This document shows, one piece after another, positions 1-6,892 of a stretch of 64,000 nt of DNA (positions are counted from its first letter, which is position 1; each line of letters opens with the position of its first letter). The position numbers and the translations under genes were made by a program. Where the stretch lies: contig JACKPU010000002.1 in NCBI GenBank assembly GCA_024233285.1, forward strand, positions 481,724 to 545,723. Reading direction: 5' to 3'. Below the pieces are notes generated by a model that made no database searches, was not told the DNA's origin, and saw nothing but the letters and a program-made list of their open reading frames with translations. The stretch comes from Opitutaceae bacterium. GTDB taxonomy: Bacteria > Verrucomicrobiota > Verrucomicrobiia > Opitutales > Opitutaceae.

Positions 1-1397
1 TTCATCGCGAAAGAGCCGTCGCCATCGATGTCGATGACTTCCCGGTCGGGGCAGGCGACCTTGGCGCCGAGTGCCGCCGGGTAGCCGAATCCCATCGCGC
101 CGAGACCGAGCGAGCTGATGTAACGACGCGGTTCGTCGAAGCGATAGAACTGCGCGGCCCACATCTGGTGCTGGCCGACGCCGGTGGTGATGATGGCTTC
201 GCCCTTGGAGAGTTCGTAAAGCGTGGCGATGGCCTCTTGCGGCTGGATGTGTTTGCTCGGCTCGTAGCTGAACGGATGGTCCTGCTTCCACTTCGCGACC
301 TCGGCGTGCCATGCCTTGTTGTCCGGGGCCTTGAACTTGGCGGCCGCGGCCAGTTCGTTGAGGCGATTGAGCGCGAATTTGATGTCACTGACAATCGCGA
401 GCTGCACGGCCTTGTTTTTGTTGTGCTCTGAAGCGTCAATGTCGATGTGGACGATCTTGGCCTTGGTTGCGAACTTGCTGGTGTCGCCGGTGATGCGGTC
501 GTCAAAGCGGGCGCCGAGACAGAGTAGCAAATCGCATTGGTCGACAGCCCAGTTGCCGTAGGCTGCGCCGTGCATGCCGAACCAGTGCATCGAGAGGGGG
601 TGCGTTTCCGGAAACGCACCGAGGCCCATGAGCGTGGTCGCCACCTGGATGTTCGTGGTCTCGGCGAATTGCTTCAGCTCGGCGGCCGCGCCGGCGGAGA
701 TGATGCCGCCGCCCACATAAAGCATGGGCTTTTTCGCAGCGGCGATGAGCGCGAGCACCTGTTTGAGCTGATCGTCGGTGGCCTCGTGGGCGCAGCCGAC
801 GTAAGGGTTGCTGAATTCCACGGTGGGCGGAAACACCGGTTGGAAAATCGCCTGTTGGACGTCCTTAGGAATATCGATCACCACCGGGCCGGGTCGTCCA
901 GAGCGGGCGAGATGAAAGGCCTCCTTGAATATCTTGGGCAGTTCGTGAACGTTCGTGATCAGGTAGGAATGCTTCACGATCGGCAGGGTCATGCCGTAGA
1001 AGTCGGTCTCCTGAAACGCCATCTTGCCGATGTATTTGGTGTAGACTTGGCCGGTGATCGCGACGAGTGGGATGGAATCCATGAACGCGTCGGCGATGGC
1101 CGACACGAGGTTGGTGGCACCGGGGCCGCTGGTGGCCATGCACACGCCGACCTTGCCGCTGGCGCGGGCGTAACCCTCGGCGGCGAAGGATCCGCCCTGT
1201 TCGTGACGAGGGAGGATTACGCGGATTTTATCGGTGCGGGCGAGGGCTTGGTGGAGCTCCTGCGAAGCGCCGCCGGGATAGGCAAAGATCGCGTCCACGC
1301 CTTCACGAATCAGGCACTCGACGACGGCGTCGGCACCCTTCATTTCACGGCCGATTTCGGCCTTTGGGAATGCGGTGGGAGAGGTCGTGGTTTTCAT
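1..1397 (-). CDS. ilvB: acetolactate synthase large subunit, 3' end outside window
   Basis: ThDP-dependent enzyme that condenses pyruvate with pyruvate or 2-oxobutyrate in branched-chain amino acid synthesis. The frame opens with ATG at 1397 and is still open at base 1, so about 465 residues are visible. Near the N-terminus AYPGGASQELHQAL and PRHEQGGSFAAEGYARASG are the ThDP pyrimidine-binding region, with the activating Glu at about residue 66. At the window edge DIDGDGSF is the start of the Mg/ThDP diphosphate-binding GDG motif. The missing part should be roughly 100 residues. The small subunit gene ilvN may lie beyond the edge (inference). No Shine-Dalgarno is visible before the ATG. Confidence 0.93.
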   Translation of the reverse strand, partial: MKTTTSPTAFPKAEIGREMKGADAVVECLIREGVDAIFAYPGGASQELHQALARTDKIRVILPRHEQGGSFAAEGYARASGKVGVCMATSGPGATNLVSAIADAFMDSIPLVAITGQVYTKYIGKMAFQETDFYGMTLPIVKHSYLITNVHELPKIFKEAFHLARSGRPGPVVIDIPKDVQQAIFQPVFPPTVEFSNPYVGCAHEATDDQLKQVLALIAAAKKPMLYVGGGIISAGAAAELKQFAETTNIQVATTLMGLGAFPETHPLSMHWFGMHGAAYGNWAVDQCDLLLCLGARFDDRITGDTSKFATKAKIVHIDIDASEHNKNKAVQLAIVSDIKFALNRLNELAAAAKFKAPDNKAWHAEVAKWKQDHPFSYEPSKHIQPQEAIATLYELSKGEAIITTGVGQHQMWAAQFYRFDEPRRYISSLGLGAMGFGYPAALGAKVACPDREVIDIDGDGSFAM

Positions 1398-1518
1398 AGG
1401 CGGGAAAAAGGGTGCAAAAAGAAGCAAGTTCCGGACGATTGGGCAAGTCTGAGCCTGCGGGGAATTGTCATAGGGTTTTTCAGTTGGCGCGCGGCGGAGG
1501 TGGGCTCAGCGTGGCGGC

Positions 1519-2298
1519 ATGTTGAAATTATTGTTCATCGGGGACATCGTCGGTCGTCCCGGCCGGGATATCGTCAATGAGCGCCTGGCCGGGCTGCGCG
1601 CGGAACATGAAATCGATTTCGTCATCGCCAATGGGGAGAATGCCGCCGCCGGTTCGGGCATCACCGCGGCGATTGCGCAGTCCCTGCTCGGGGCCGGGGT
1701 TGATGCAATCACGTTGGGAGACCATGTCTGGGACCAGCGTGAGTGGGTGCATGAGATTACCCGGATCGAACAGGTTTGCCGGCCGGCCAATCTGCCGGCG
1801 GCCTGTCCGGGTTGGGATCATTTGATCATCGAAGCCCGCGGTTTTCGGGTGGGTGTTTTCACGGTGTTGGGACGGCAATACCTCGCGATGAAATCAGAGT
1901 GTCCCTTTCTTTGCGCGGATCGCATGATCGAGCAATTACGTCCGCAGACCGACGCGATCATCGTCGAGATTCATGCCGAGGCGACTTCCGAGAAACAGGC
2001 GCTGGGTTGGTATCTTGACGGTCGTGTAACCGCGGTGCTCGGCACGCACACGCATGTGCCGACGGCGGATGCGCAGGTGCTGCCGAAGGGCACGGCGTTC
2101 ATGTGCGACGTGGGCATGACCGGCCCGTATGCCTCGGTTTTGGGTCGTGAAACCGAACCCGTGGTGGCCCGTTTTCTGGACGGCATGCCGCGACGTTTCC
2201 CGGTGGCGACCGACGATGTGCGGCTTTCCGGCGCCCTGATCAATATCGATCCCGGAATGGCCCGGGTGGAGAAAATCGAATTGCTGACGGTGCGTTGA
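1519..2298 (+). CDS. YmdB-family (TIGR00282-like) metallophosphoesterase
   Basis: 259 residues, the full length of the YmdB family, whose members hydrolyse 2',3'-cyclic nucleotides using two metal ions. Visible metal-binding segments in order are GDIVGRPGR (about residues 8-16), NGEN (about 39-42), GDHVWD (about 69-74), the EIHAEATSEK stretch, and GTHTHVPTAD near the C-terminal third. It is transcribed away from ilvB and converges on accA with 8 bases between stop codons. Elsewhere the gene is often linked to rny (RNase Y); that gene is not seen here. Family assignment is firm, physiological substrate is not. Confidence 0.9.
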   Translation: MLKLLFIGDIVGRPGRDIVNERLAGLRAEHEIDFVIANGENAAAGSGITAAIAQSLLGAGVDAITLGDHVWDQREWVHEITRIEQVCRPANLPAACPGWDHLIIEARGFRVGVFTVLGRQYLAMKSECPFLCADRMIEQLRPQTDAIIVEIHAEATSEKQALGWYLDGRVTAVLGTHTHVPTADAQVLPKGTAFMCDVGMTGPYASVLGRETEPVVARFLDGMPRRFPVATDDVRLSGALINIDPGMARVEKIELLTVR

Positions 2299-2306
2299 GC
2301 CGCGGC

Positions 2307-3284
2307 TCAGCGCGTGGCCCCCGCTTCTTCGAAGACGCCAAGCTTGCGATAGCGTGCGTAGCGCGCTTCGAGCAGTTTGTCGGTCGAGAGTTTGTTCAAA
2401 TCCTTGAGGTGTTTTTGCAAGCTGCGCCCGAGCGCTTCGCCGGCTTCCGTTTGATTGTAATGGGCGCCGCCCATGGGTTCCGGGATGACTTCTTCAACGA
2501 CGCCGAGCTCTTGCAGGGTGGCGGCGTTGAGTTTGAGCGCTTCGGCGGCTTGCGCGGCGGCGGAACCATCCTTCCAAAGAATGGCGGCGCAACCTTCGGG
2601 TGAAATGACCGAGTAGTAGCTGTTTTCAAACGTAACCACCCGGTCGGTCACGCCGATGCCGAGCGCACCGCCGGAACCGCCTTCGCCGACGATGACCGCG
2701 ATGCTGGGCACCTTGAGCATGGCCATTTCGCGGAGATTGACCGCGATCGCTTCGGAGACGTGGCGTTCTTCGGAACCGATGCCGGGGTAGGCGCCCGGGG
2801 TGTCGATGAAGGAAAGGATCGGGAGTTTGAACTTCTCCGCCATTTTCATCAGGCGGAGCGCCTTGCGGTAGCCCTCAGGCTGGGGCATGCCGAAGTTGCG
2901 GGCGATCTTGTCCTTGGTGTCGCGGCCTTTCTGCTGGGCGATGATCATGACGGCCTGGCCGTTAAAAAACGCCGTGCCGCCGATGAGCGCGCGATCATCG
3001 CGAAACTGCCGGTCGCCGTGCAATTCGATGAAGTCCTCGCAAAGTTGGTTCACGTAATCCAAGGCGTAGGGCCGCTTCGGATGTCGGGCGATCTGCACGC
3101 GCTGCCAAGGCGTCAGGTTGGTGTAAATCTCGCGCCGGGTCTGCTCGATCTTCTTTTCGATCGCGGCGATCTCCTTCTTCAGGTCGAGATTACTCTCCAG
3201 CGACTGTTGATGCAGCGTATCGAGCTGCATGGCGAGTTCGCGGAGGGGTTTTTCGAATTCCAACGCATAGGTCGGCGAGTCCAT
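2307..3284 (-). CDS. accA: acetyl-CoA carboxylase carboxyltransferase subunit alpha
   Basis: Alpha half of the carboxyltransferase that moves CO2 from biotin to acetyl-CoA, the first committed step of fatty-acid synthesis; it works as a tetramer with AccD. 325 residues matches the family. The N-terminal segment (YALEFEKPLRELAMQLDTL) and long helix are typical, followed by WQRVQIARHPKRPYALDY, DRALIGGTAF, and the crotonase-fold oxyanion region GEGGSGGALGIGV. accD is not in the window. The ATG at 3284 is only about 7 bases from a good -10 box (see promoter entry), so the transcript may have almost no leader. Confidence 0.96.
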   Translation of the reverse strand: MDSPTYALEFEKPLRELAMQLDTLHQQSLESNLDLKKEIAAIEKKIEQTRREIYTNLTPWQRVQIARHPKRPYALDYVNQLCEDFIELHGDRQFRDDRALIGGTAFFNGQAVMIIAQQKGRDTKDKIARNFGMPQPEGYRKALRLMKMAEKFKLPILSFIDTPGAYPGIGSEERHVSEAIAVNLREMAMLKVPSIAVIVGEGGSGGALGIGVTDRVVTFENSYYSVISPEGCAAILWKDGSAAAQAAEALKLNAATLQELGVVEEVIPEPMGGAHYNQTEAGEALGRSLQKHLKDLNKLSTDKLLEARYARYRKLGVFEEAGATR

Positions 3285-3290
3285 GCGACC

Positions 3291-3320
3291 AAATTACTTG
3301 GTCCGCGCAAAGCGTGTCAA
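3291..3320 (-). promoter_or_regulatory. sigma-70-type promoter of accA, possibly leaderless
   Basis: On the minus strand TTGACA (3320-3315) is followed after 18 bases by TAATTT (3296-3291). The predicted start of transcription falls at or within a base or two of the accA ATG (3284). No Shine-Dalgarno could fit in such a leader. The -35 is a perfect consensus match and the -10 is moderate. Confidence 0.45.
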
Positions 3321-3330
3321 CGGGCGGGAT

Positions 3331-3693
3331 TTAGTTAATGCCATCCGCTTGCTCTTGCGGATTTTTCAATTGGTCCTTCCACGAGAGGATTTTGGCCTGC
3401 GCGCCGTATTTTTCGGCCGTCGCCTTATCGCCGCGTTCCATCCAGATGCGCGAGAGCGTGGTATTGATGAACAAATCGTCCGATTTGAGCGCATGGGCTT
3501 GCTCGGCGGCATGCAACGCGTCGTCCAAGGCCCGGCGGCTGAAATGAATTTCCGCCAAAGCGTGCCACACGGCGAAGGCGCCCGGGGCTGATTCTGCCGC
3601 GGCATTGAGCTTGGCTATCGCCTGGTCGACGTCGCCCATCGTGTAGTCAAACGTCGCGTCGTCGATGATGGCTTGGAGTTCCTCAGGAGTCAC
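3331..3693 (-). CDS. small tetratricopeptide-like protein of unknown function
   Basis: About 120 residues with two or three antiparallel helix pairs resembling TPR units: MGDVDQAIAKLNAAAESAPG, then AVWHALAEIHFSRRALDDAL, then DLFINTTLSRIWMERGDKATAEKYG. TPRs are protein-protein scaffolds; no catalytic motif is seen. The frame is open further upstream, but that part would read through a rho-independent terminator at 3717-3748, so I chose the GTG at 3693 (start VTPEELQAIIDD). Gene lies 46 bases upstream of accA on the same strand; accA has its own promoter between them. Partner and role unknown. Confidence 0.7.
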   Translation of the reverse strand: MTPEELQAIIDDATFDYTMGDVDQAIAKLNAAAESAPGAFAVWHALAEIHFSRRALDDALHAAEQAHALKSDDLFINTTLSRIWMERGDKATAEKYGAQAKILSWKDQLKNPQEQADGIN

Positions 3694-3713
3694 ACAGTCA
3701 CGGTAACACGTCG

Positions 3714-3748
3714 TCACCAAAAAGAAAGGACGGCTTCGCGGCCGTCCT
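3714..3748 (-). terminator. rho-independent terminator downstream of the YceI gene
   Basis: Read on the minus strand, AGGACGGC pairs with GCCGTCCT around a 6-base loop (3748-3727) and is followed directly by TTCTTTTT. It lies 28 bases past the stop of the YceI gene and separates that unit from the TPR-like gene. Confidence 0.85.
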
Positions 3749-3775
3749 CGCATGATGAAAATGAGAGAGGCGCGC

Positions 3776-4393
3776 TCAGGCCTTAGGCGCACTGCCGACG
3801 ATGGCGACCGTGAGTTTGATCTCCGGGTTTACCTTGTCTTCGTTCTGACCGGGCTGGATGCCGTAATCTGCGCGCGCAATGGTGAACTCGCCGCGGATCA
3901 CGAGCAAATCCCCCTTGTTATCGGGACGGGTGCGTTTTTCGAGGGCGTCCGCGAGATACGTGAGTTTGACCGGGACGGAAATTTCCTTCGTGACGCCTTT
4001 GAGGGTGAATTTCCCTTGGGCCGTGGCCGACGTGGTATTTTCCGTGGTGGCTACGTTCGAGAGCGAAATGAGCTCGAAAGTGATTTCGGGATGCGTGGCG
4101 ACATCAAGCCATTTGCCGCCGTGCAGATGCTCGGTCATCGTTGAGTTGGAGACGACGAGGGAATCCGCGGCGATCACGATCGCGCCGGATGTGGCGGCCG
4201 GGTCGGCCGGGTCGAAGCTTACGGTGCCGGAGACGCCGCTGGCGGTGCCGGCGATTGGCTCAAGCAGCGAGTCGAGGTGGAATTGCACGGCGTTGACGCC
4301 TTTGGGGTCCTTGAAATCGAAGGACAGGGGAGCCGCGAAAGCGCCACCGGTGAGGGTAATTGAGGCAAGACAAGCGAGGAGGATCTTTTTCAT
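3776..4393 (-). CDS. YceI-family periplasmic protein
   Basis: 205 residues. A Sec signal peptide (MKKILLACLASITLTGGAFA, cleavage after AFA) is followed by a YceI-like lipocalin beta-barrel: FDFKDPKGVNAVQFHLDS, then TMTEHLHGGKWLDVATHPEI, KGVTKEISVPVKL, and IRGEFTIARADYGI near the end. The domain binds polyprenoid-type lipids in characterised members; the ligand here is unknown. The start was placed at MKKILL (4393), where the ATG overlaps the stop of the upstream membrane protein by four bases (ATGA), implying translational coupling. The first strand says KDPKGVNAVQF rather than the usual DPxHS, so it is a divergent member. Confidence 0.85.
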   Translation of the reverse strand: MKKILLACLASITLTGGAFAAPLSFDFKDPKGVNAVQFHLDSLLEPIAGTASGVSGTVSFDPADPAATSGAIVIAADSLVVSNSTMTEHLHGGKWLDVATHPEITFELISLSNVATTENTTSATAQGKFTLKGVTKEISVPVKLTYLADALEKRTRPDNKGDLLVIRGEFTIARADYGIQPGQNEDKVNPEIKLTVAIVGSAPKA

Positions 4394-4689
4394 GGATTTG
4401 AATGTGCAGGTTTGGAGCGAAAGAAAAATGAAGTGACAAAGAGGAGGACTCCCAGACCGATACCTCCGCCCAACCACTCGATCCCGGGCACGAAACGGTC
4501 CTCATAGGTCACGTATTCGATCCCGGTGATTTCGTCGATTTGCGGGATCGGCACCCGGTCCATGTTCCAGCCGGTGTGAGCGCCCTTGTTGACCCAATAG
4601 ACCAATGAAAAGAGCAGGCAGAATGCGGCCAACAGTCGGAAGACCAAGCGTGCCTTGGAAGGCTTTGGGAGGTCGGTCGAGGTCGTCAT
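4390..4689 (-). CDS. small two-helix membrane protein, partner of YceI
   Basis: 99 residues. Two hydrophobic segments are visible: about residues 13-32 (LVFRLLAAFCLLFSLVYWV) and about 73-91 (GGIGLGVLLFVTSFFF). Between them is a roughly 40-residue polar stretch with IPQIDEITGIEYVTYEDRF that would be extracytoplasmic or cytoplasmic depending on topology. I do not recognise a family. It overlaps the YceI gene by ATGA and shares its promoter, so the two probably act together at the cell envelope (inference). Confidence 0.75.
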   Translation of the reverse strand: MTTSTDLPKPSKARLVFRLLAAFCLLFSLVYWVNKGAHTGWNMDRVPIPQIDEITGIEYVTYEDRFVPGIEWLGGGIGLGVLLFVTSFFFRSKPAHSNP

Positions 4690-4704
4690 GCGCAGGCGTG
4701 CGCG

Positions 4705-4733
4705 TAGTAATACGCTGTTGCGCGTGGATGCAA
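4705..4733 (-). promoter_or_regulatory. probable sigma-70-type promoter of the membrane protein-YceI operon
   Basis: On the minus strand TTGCAT (4733-4728), 17-base spacer, TTACTA (4710-4705). Transcription would begin about 9 bases before the ATG at 4689, again leaving no room for a standard Shine-Dalgarno site. Confidence 0.38.
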
Positions 4734-4749
4734 ACGCCGGCGTTCGATT

Positions 4750-5829
4750 TTAAAGAATCAGCATGGCGTCGCCATAGCTGAAAAAGCGGTAGTCCTGCGC
4801 AATGGCTTCGGCATAGATTTCCTTCAGCCAGCTGATGCCGTCGGTGGAACCCGGCGTGAGGAAAGCCGAAACCAAACAGAGTAGAGTGGAGCGCGGTTGA
4901 TGAAAGTTGGTGATGAGCGCATCGACGCCGCGAAATTGCGCGGGCGGGTAAATGTAGATGTCCGCATCGCCGATGAAATCGCCCGCGGGAAGCGTTTCAT
5001 GCGTGCGCAAAAAATGTTCGACCGTGCGCACCGTGGTCGTGCCGACGGCGATGCGCCGCCCGGTGGGCGCGACCAACTTGTCCGCCGTGACGCGGGGCAT
5101 TTCATATAGTTCGTGGTGGATGTCGTGGCCTTCGACGGTATCGCTGGTGATGGGGCGAAACGTGCCCAACCCCACGTGCAAGGTGACGTCGGCTGTGTCC
5201 ACTCCGCGACGATCGATTTCGGTGAGCAATTCCGGTGTAAAGTGCAGTCCGGCGGTCGGTGCCGCCACCGCGACCTGGCGCGCACGGTTGGCGTAGACGG
5301 TTTGATAACGGGACAGATCGCTGATGCGGGTCGAATCGTCGTGGCGTTGAATGTAAGGCGGCAGGGGGACCGATCCCAAGCGATTGGCGAGTTCGACGAT
5401 GCCTTCGCCATCACGGGTGGTCAGCCGGACGACCACGCTCGAACCATCCGGGTCTTTTTCCACGATCTCACCGGAGAACTCGCCCTCGGTATGGGCGAAG
5501 GTCGCGCCGACCGGCAGGCGCTTGCCGGGCTTGACGAGGCAGCGCCAAAGATTCGCCCCGTCAACCGGTCGCAGCAAAAAGCATTCGACCTTTCCGCCGG
5601 TCGGGCGCACCGCGCGGAGGCGGGCGGGCAGCACGGCGGCGTTGTTGCGAAAGAGCGTGTCGCCAGAATGCAGGAATTGCGGCAAATCGGCGAAAACGTG
5701 GTGCGAAAAGCGGCGGTTTGAGCGATCGACCACCAGCAGTCGGGACGCGTCACGGCGATCCGCCGGGGTTTGCGCGATCAGGCGTTCGGGCAGTTGATAG
5801 TCGAAAAGGTCCGTGGAGAGTGGCGGCAC
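4750..5829 (-). CDS. queA: S-adenosylmethionine:tRNA ribosyltransferase-isomerase
   Basis: Transfers and isomerises the ribosyl group of SAM to preQ1 at position 34 of tRNA, forming epoxyqueuosine. 359 residues, usual size. Family signatures are DLFDYQLPERLIAQTPADRR at the N-terminus, AAPTAGLHFTPELL in the middle, VTLHVGLGTFRPI, and the C-terminal NFHQPRSTLLCLVSAF. The start is GTG at 5829 (protein MPPLSTDL). It stands alone, with tRNA-Thr divergently placed 60 bases away; no tgt or queG gene is in the window. Confidence 0.97.
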   Translation of the reverse strand: MPPLSTDLFDYQLPERLIAQTPADRRDASRLLVVDRSNRRFSHHVFADLPQFLHSGDTLFRNNAAVLPARLRAVRPTGGKVECFLLRPVDGANLWRCLVKPGKRLPVGATFAHTEGEFSGEIVEKDPDGSSVVVRLTTRDGEGIVELANRLGSVPLPPYIQRHDDSTRISDLSRYQTVYANRARQVAVAAPTAGLHFTPELLTEIDRRGVDTADVTLHVGLGTFRPITSDTVEGHDIHHELYEMPRVTADKLVAPTGRRIAVGTTTVRTVEHFLRTHETLPAGDFIGDADIYIYPPAQFRGVDALITNFHQPRSTLLCLVSAFLTPGSTDGISWLKEIYAEAIAQDYRFFSYGDAMLIL

Positions 5830-5888
5830 GGGGAAAATGAAGGCTTGCGCTTGCGGCGGGTGCGAGTTTGTTCCGTGCTTTCCTTAGC

Positions 5889-5964
5889 GCCGAGCTAGCT
5901 CAGTTGGTAGAGCAATGCTTTCGTAAAGCATGGGTCGTCGGTTCGAGTCCGATGCTCGGCTCCA
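5889..5964 (+). tRNA. tRNA-Thr (anticodon CGT)
   Basis: 76 bases with encoded CCA. Acceptor stem GCCGAGC pairs with GCTCGGC, the D arm contains AGCTCAGTTGGTAGAGC, the anticodon stem ATGCT/AGCAT encloses loop TTCGTAA (anticodon CGT, reading ACG), and the T arm has the GGTTCGAGTCC consensus. Discriminator base is T. Confidence 0.96.
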
Positions 5965-5986
5965 TTTTCAAGCGTGGAGCGCGGCT

Positions 5987-6670
5987 TTAGTTCAGGGCGA
6001 TGTCGTCGTCCGGCAAGTCGCCTTGGAGGTCCTGCCGCAGGCGGATCCCGTCAATTTGATTCTGCAGGTGCTCGCTGAGCACTTGCAGGCGTGAACTCAC
6101 GTCGAGGGTTTCGAGCAGCAGCTGCTTGATCGTGGGATTTTCGCAGAAGTTAAATGCGGCCAAATCGGCAAAAATATCGGGGTCCTCCACTGTGCGCATG
6201 AAGTCGCTGAATTCCTGGGTGTTCTGCCCGTCGCATTCCTGTTTCAGACTGATGAGGCGGTTCAGCTCATGCCGGAGAGCAGCGTTGGCTTCAGGACTGG
6301 CGGTTGAGTTGCTTTGCAGGGCCTTGATCTGAATCACGCGGTAGGGATCCTCTTGGGCGATGGCCAAAATCTCCGCCCGGCAGAGCCCTTGCAGCAGAAG
6401 GTTGGAAGTGCCGTCGGGATTTTTCTGACAGGCGCGAATGATGCCGACGGTCGCCACGCGATGCGGCGGTTCGAATGTGTCGGGTTCGTGCTGGCGGCTT
6501 GGGTCGAGCCCGACCACGGCCATCAGGCGGTCCTTGGCGAGGACATGGCCCAGCATCTGGCGGTAACGCGGTTCAAAGATATGCAACGGCATCAGCGTTT
6601 GGGGAAAAAACACCACGCGCGGCAAAGTCATGACCGGCACTTGGTCCGGGACCACAATTTCCATCTCCAT
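5987..6670 (-). CDS. Lon N-terminal-domain (LON substrate-binding) protein
   Basis: 227 residues consisting only of a LON/PUA-like substrate-binding domain; the ATPase and protease parts of Lon are absent. The strand order PVMTLPRVVFFPQTLMPLHIFEPRYRQ, LMAVVGLD, VGIIRACQKNPDGTSNLLLQGLCRAEI and a helical C-terminal half ending in a DLQGDLPDDD tail are typical of stand-alone members. Function is unsettled; some are thought to be protein-quality-control adaptors. It sits directly upstream of, and divergent from, dnaK, which fits but does not prove such a role. Confidence 0.85.
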   Translation of the reverse strand: MEMEIVVPDQVPVMTLPRVVFFPQTLMPLHIFEPRYRQMLGHVLAKDRLMAVVGLDPSRQHEPDTFEPPHRVATVGIIRACQKNPDGTSNLLLQGLCRAEILAIAQEDPYRVIQIKALQSNSTASPEANAALRHELNRLISLKQECDGQNTQEFSDFMRTVEDPDIFADLAAFNFCENPTIKQLLLETLDVSSRLQVLSEHLQNQIDGIRLRQDLQGDLPDDDIALN

Positions 6671-6892
6671 GCGGGCAGCTTAGGGGAGTTGCGCCGGTTT
6701 TCAAATGCTCACGCGATGAATGTGACAGAGTTGGCGCGCGCTCGCAGACAGGTGTGACATAAGTGTGTCATTGTGGCATTAATTCGCCCTGAGGATGTGG
6801 GTTTTAGGTTTGATGATATTTTTTAAATAATTAGTATCCAACAATAAGTGAAAAATTGATTCTCGGGGCATACGCATTGCTAGGTAGTTGGC
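6671..6892. promoter_or_regulatory. divergent control region of dnaK and the LON-domain gene
   Basis: 222 bases without a gene. It holds an inverted repeat TGACA-N6-TGTCA at 6755-6770 and an AT-rich block at about 6810-6852 (TTTTTTAAATAATTAG). I looked for a CIRCE element (TTAGCACTC-N9-GAGTGCTAA) and a sigma-32 -10 (CCCCAT) at proper spacing and found neither, so heat-shock control, if any, uses another site. The inverted repeat is the best operator candidate. Confidence 0.35.

Noticed and set aside
1398..1518. T-box or attenuator before ilvB
   Set aside because: No T-box or leader peptide with repeated Leu/Val/Ile codons was found.
537..1580. 347-residue plus-strand frame
   Set aside because: Mirror of ilvB.
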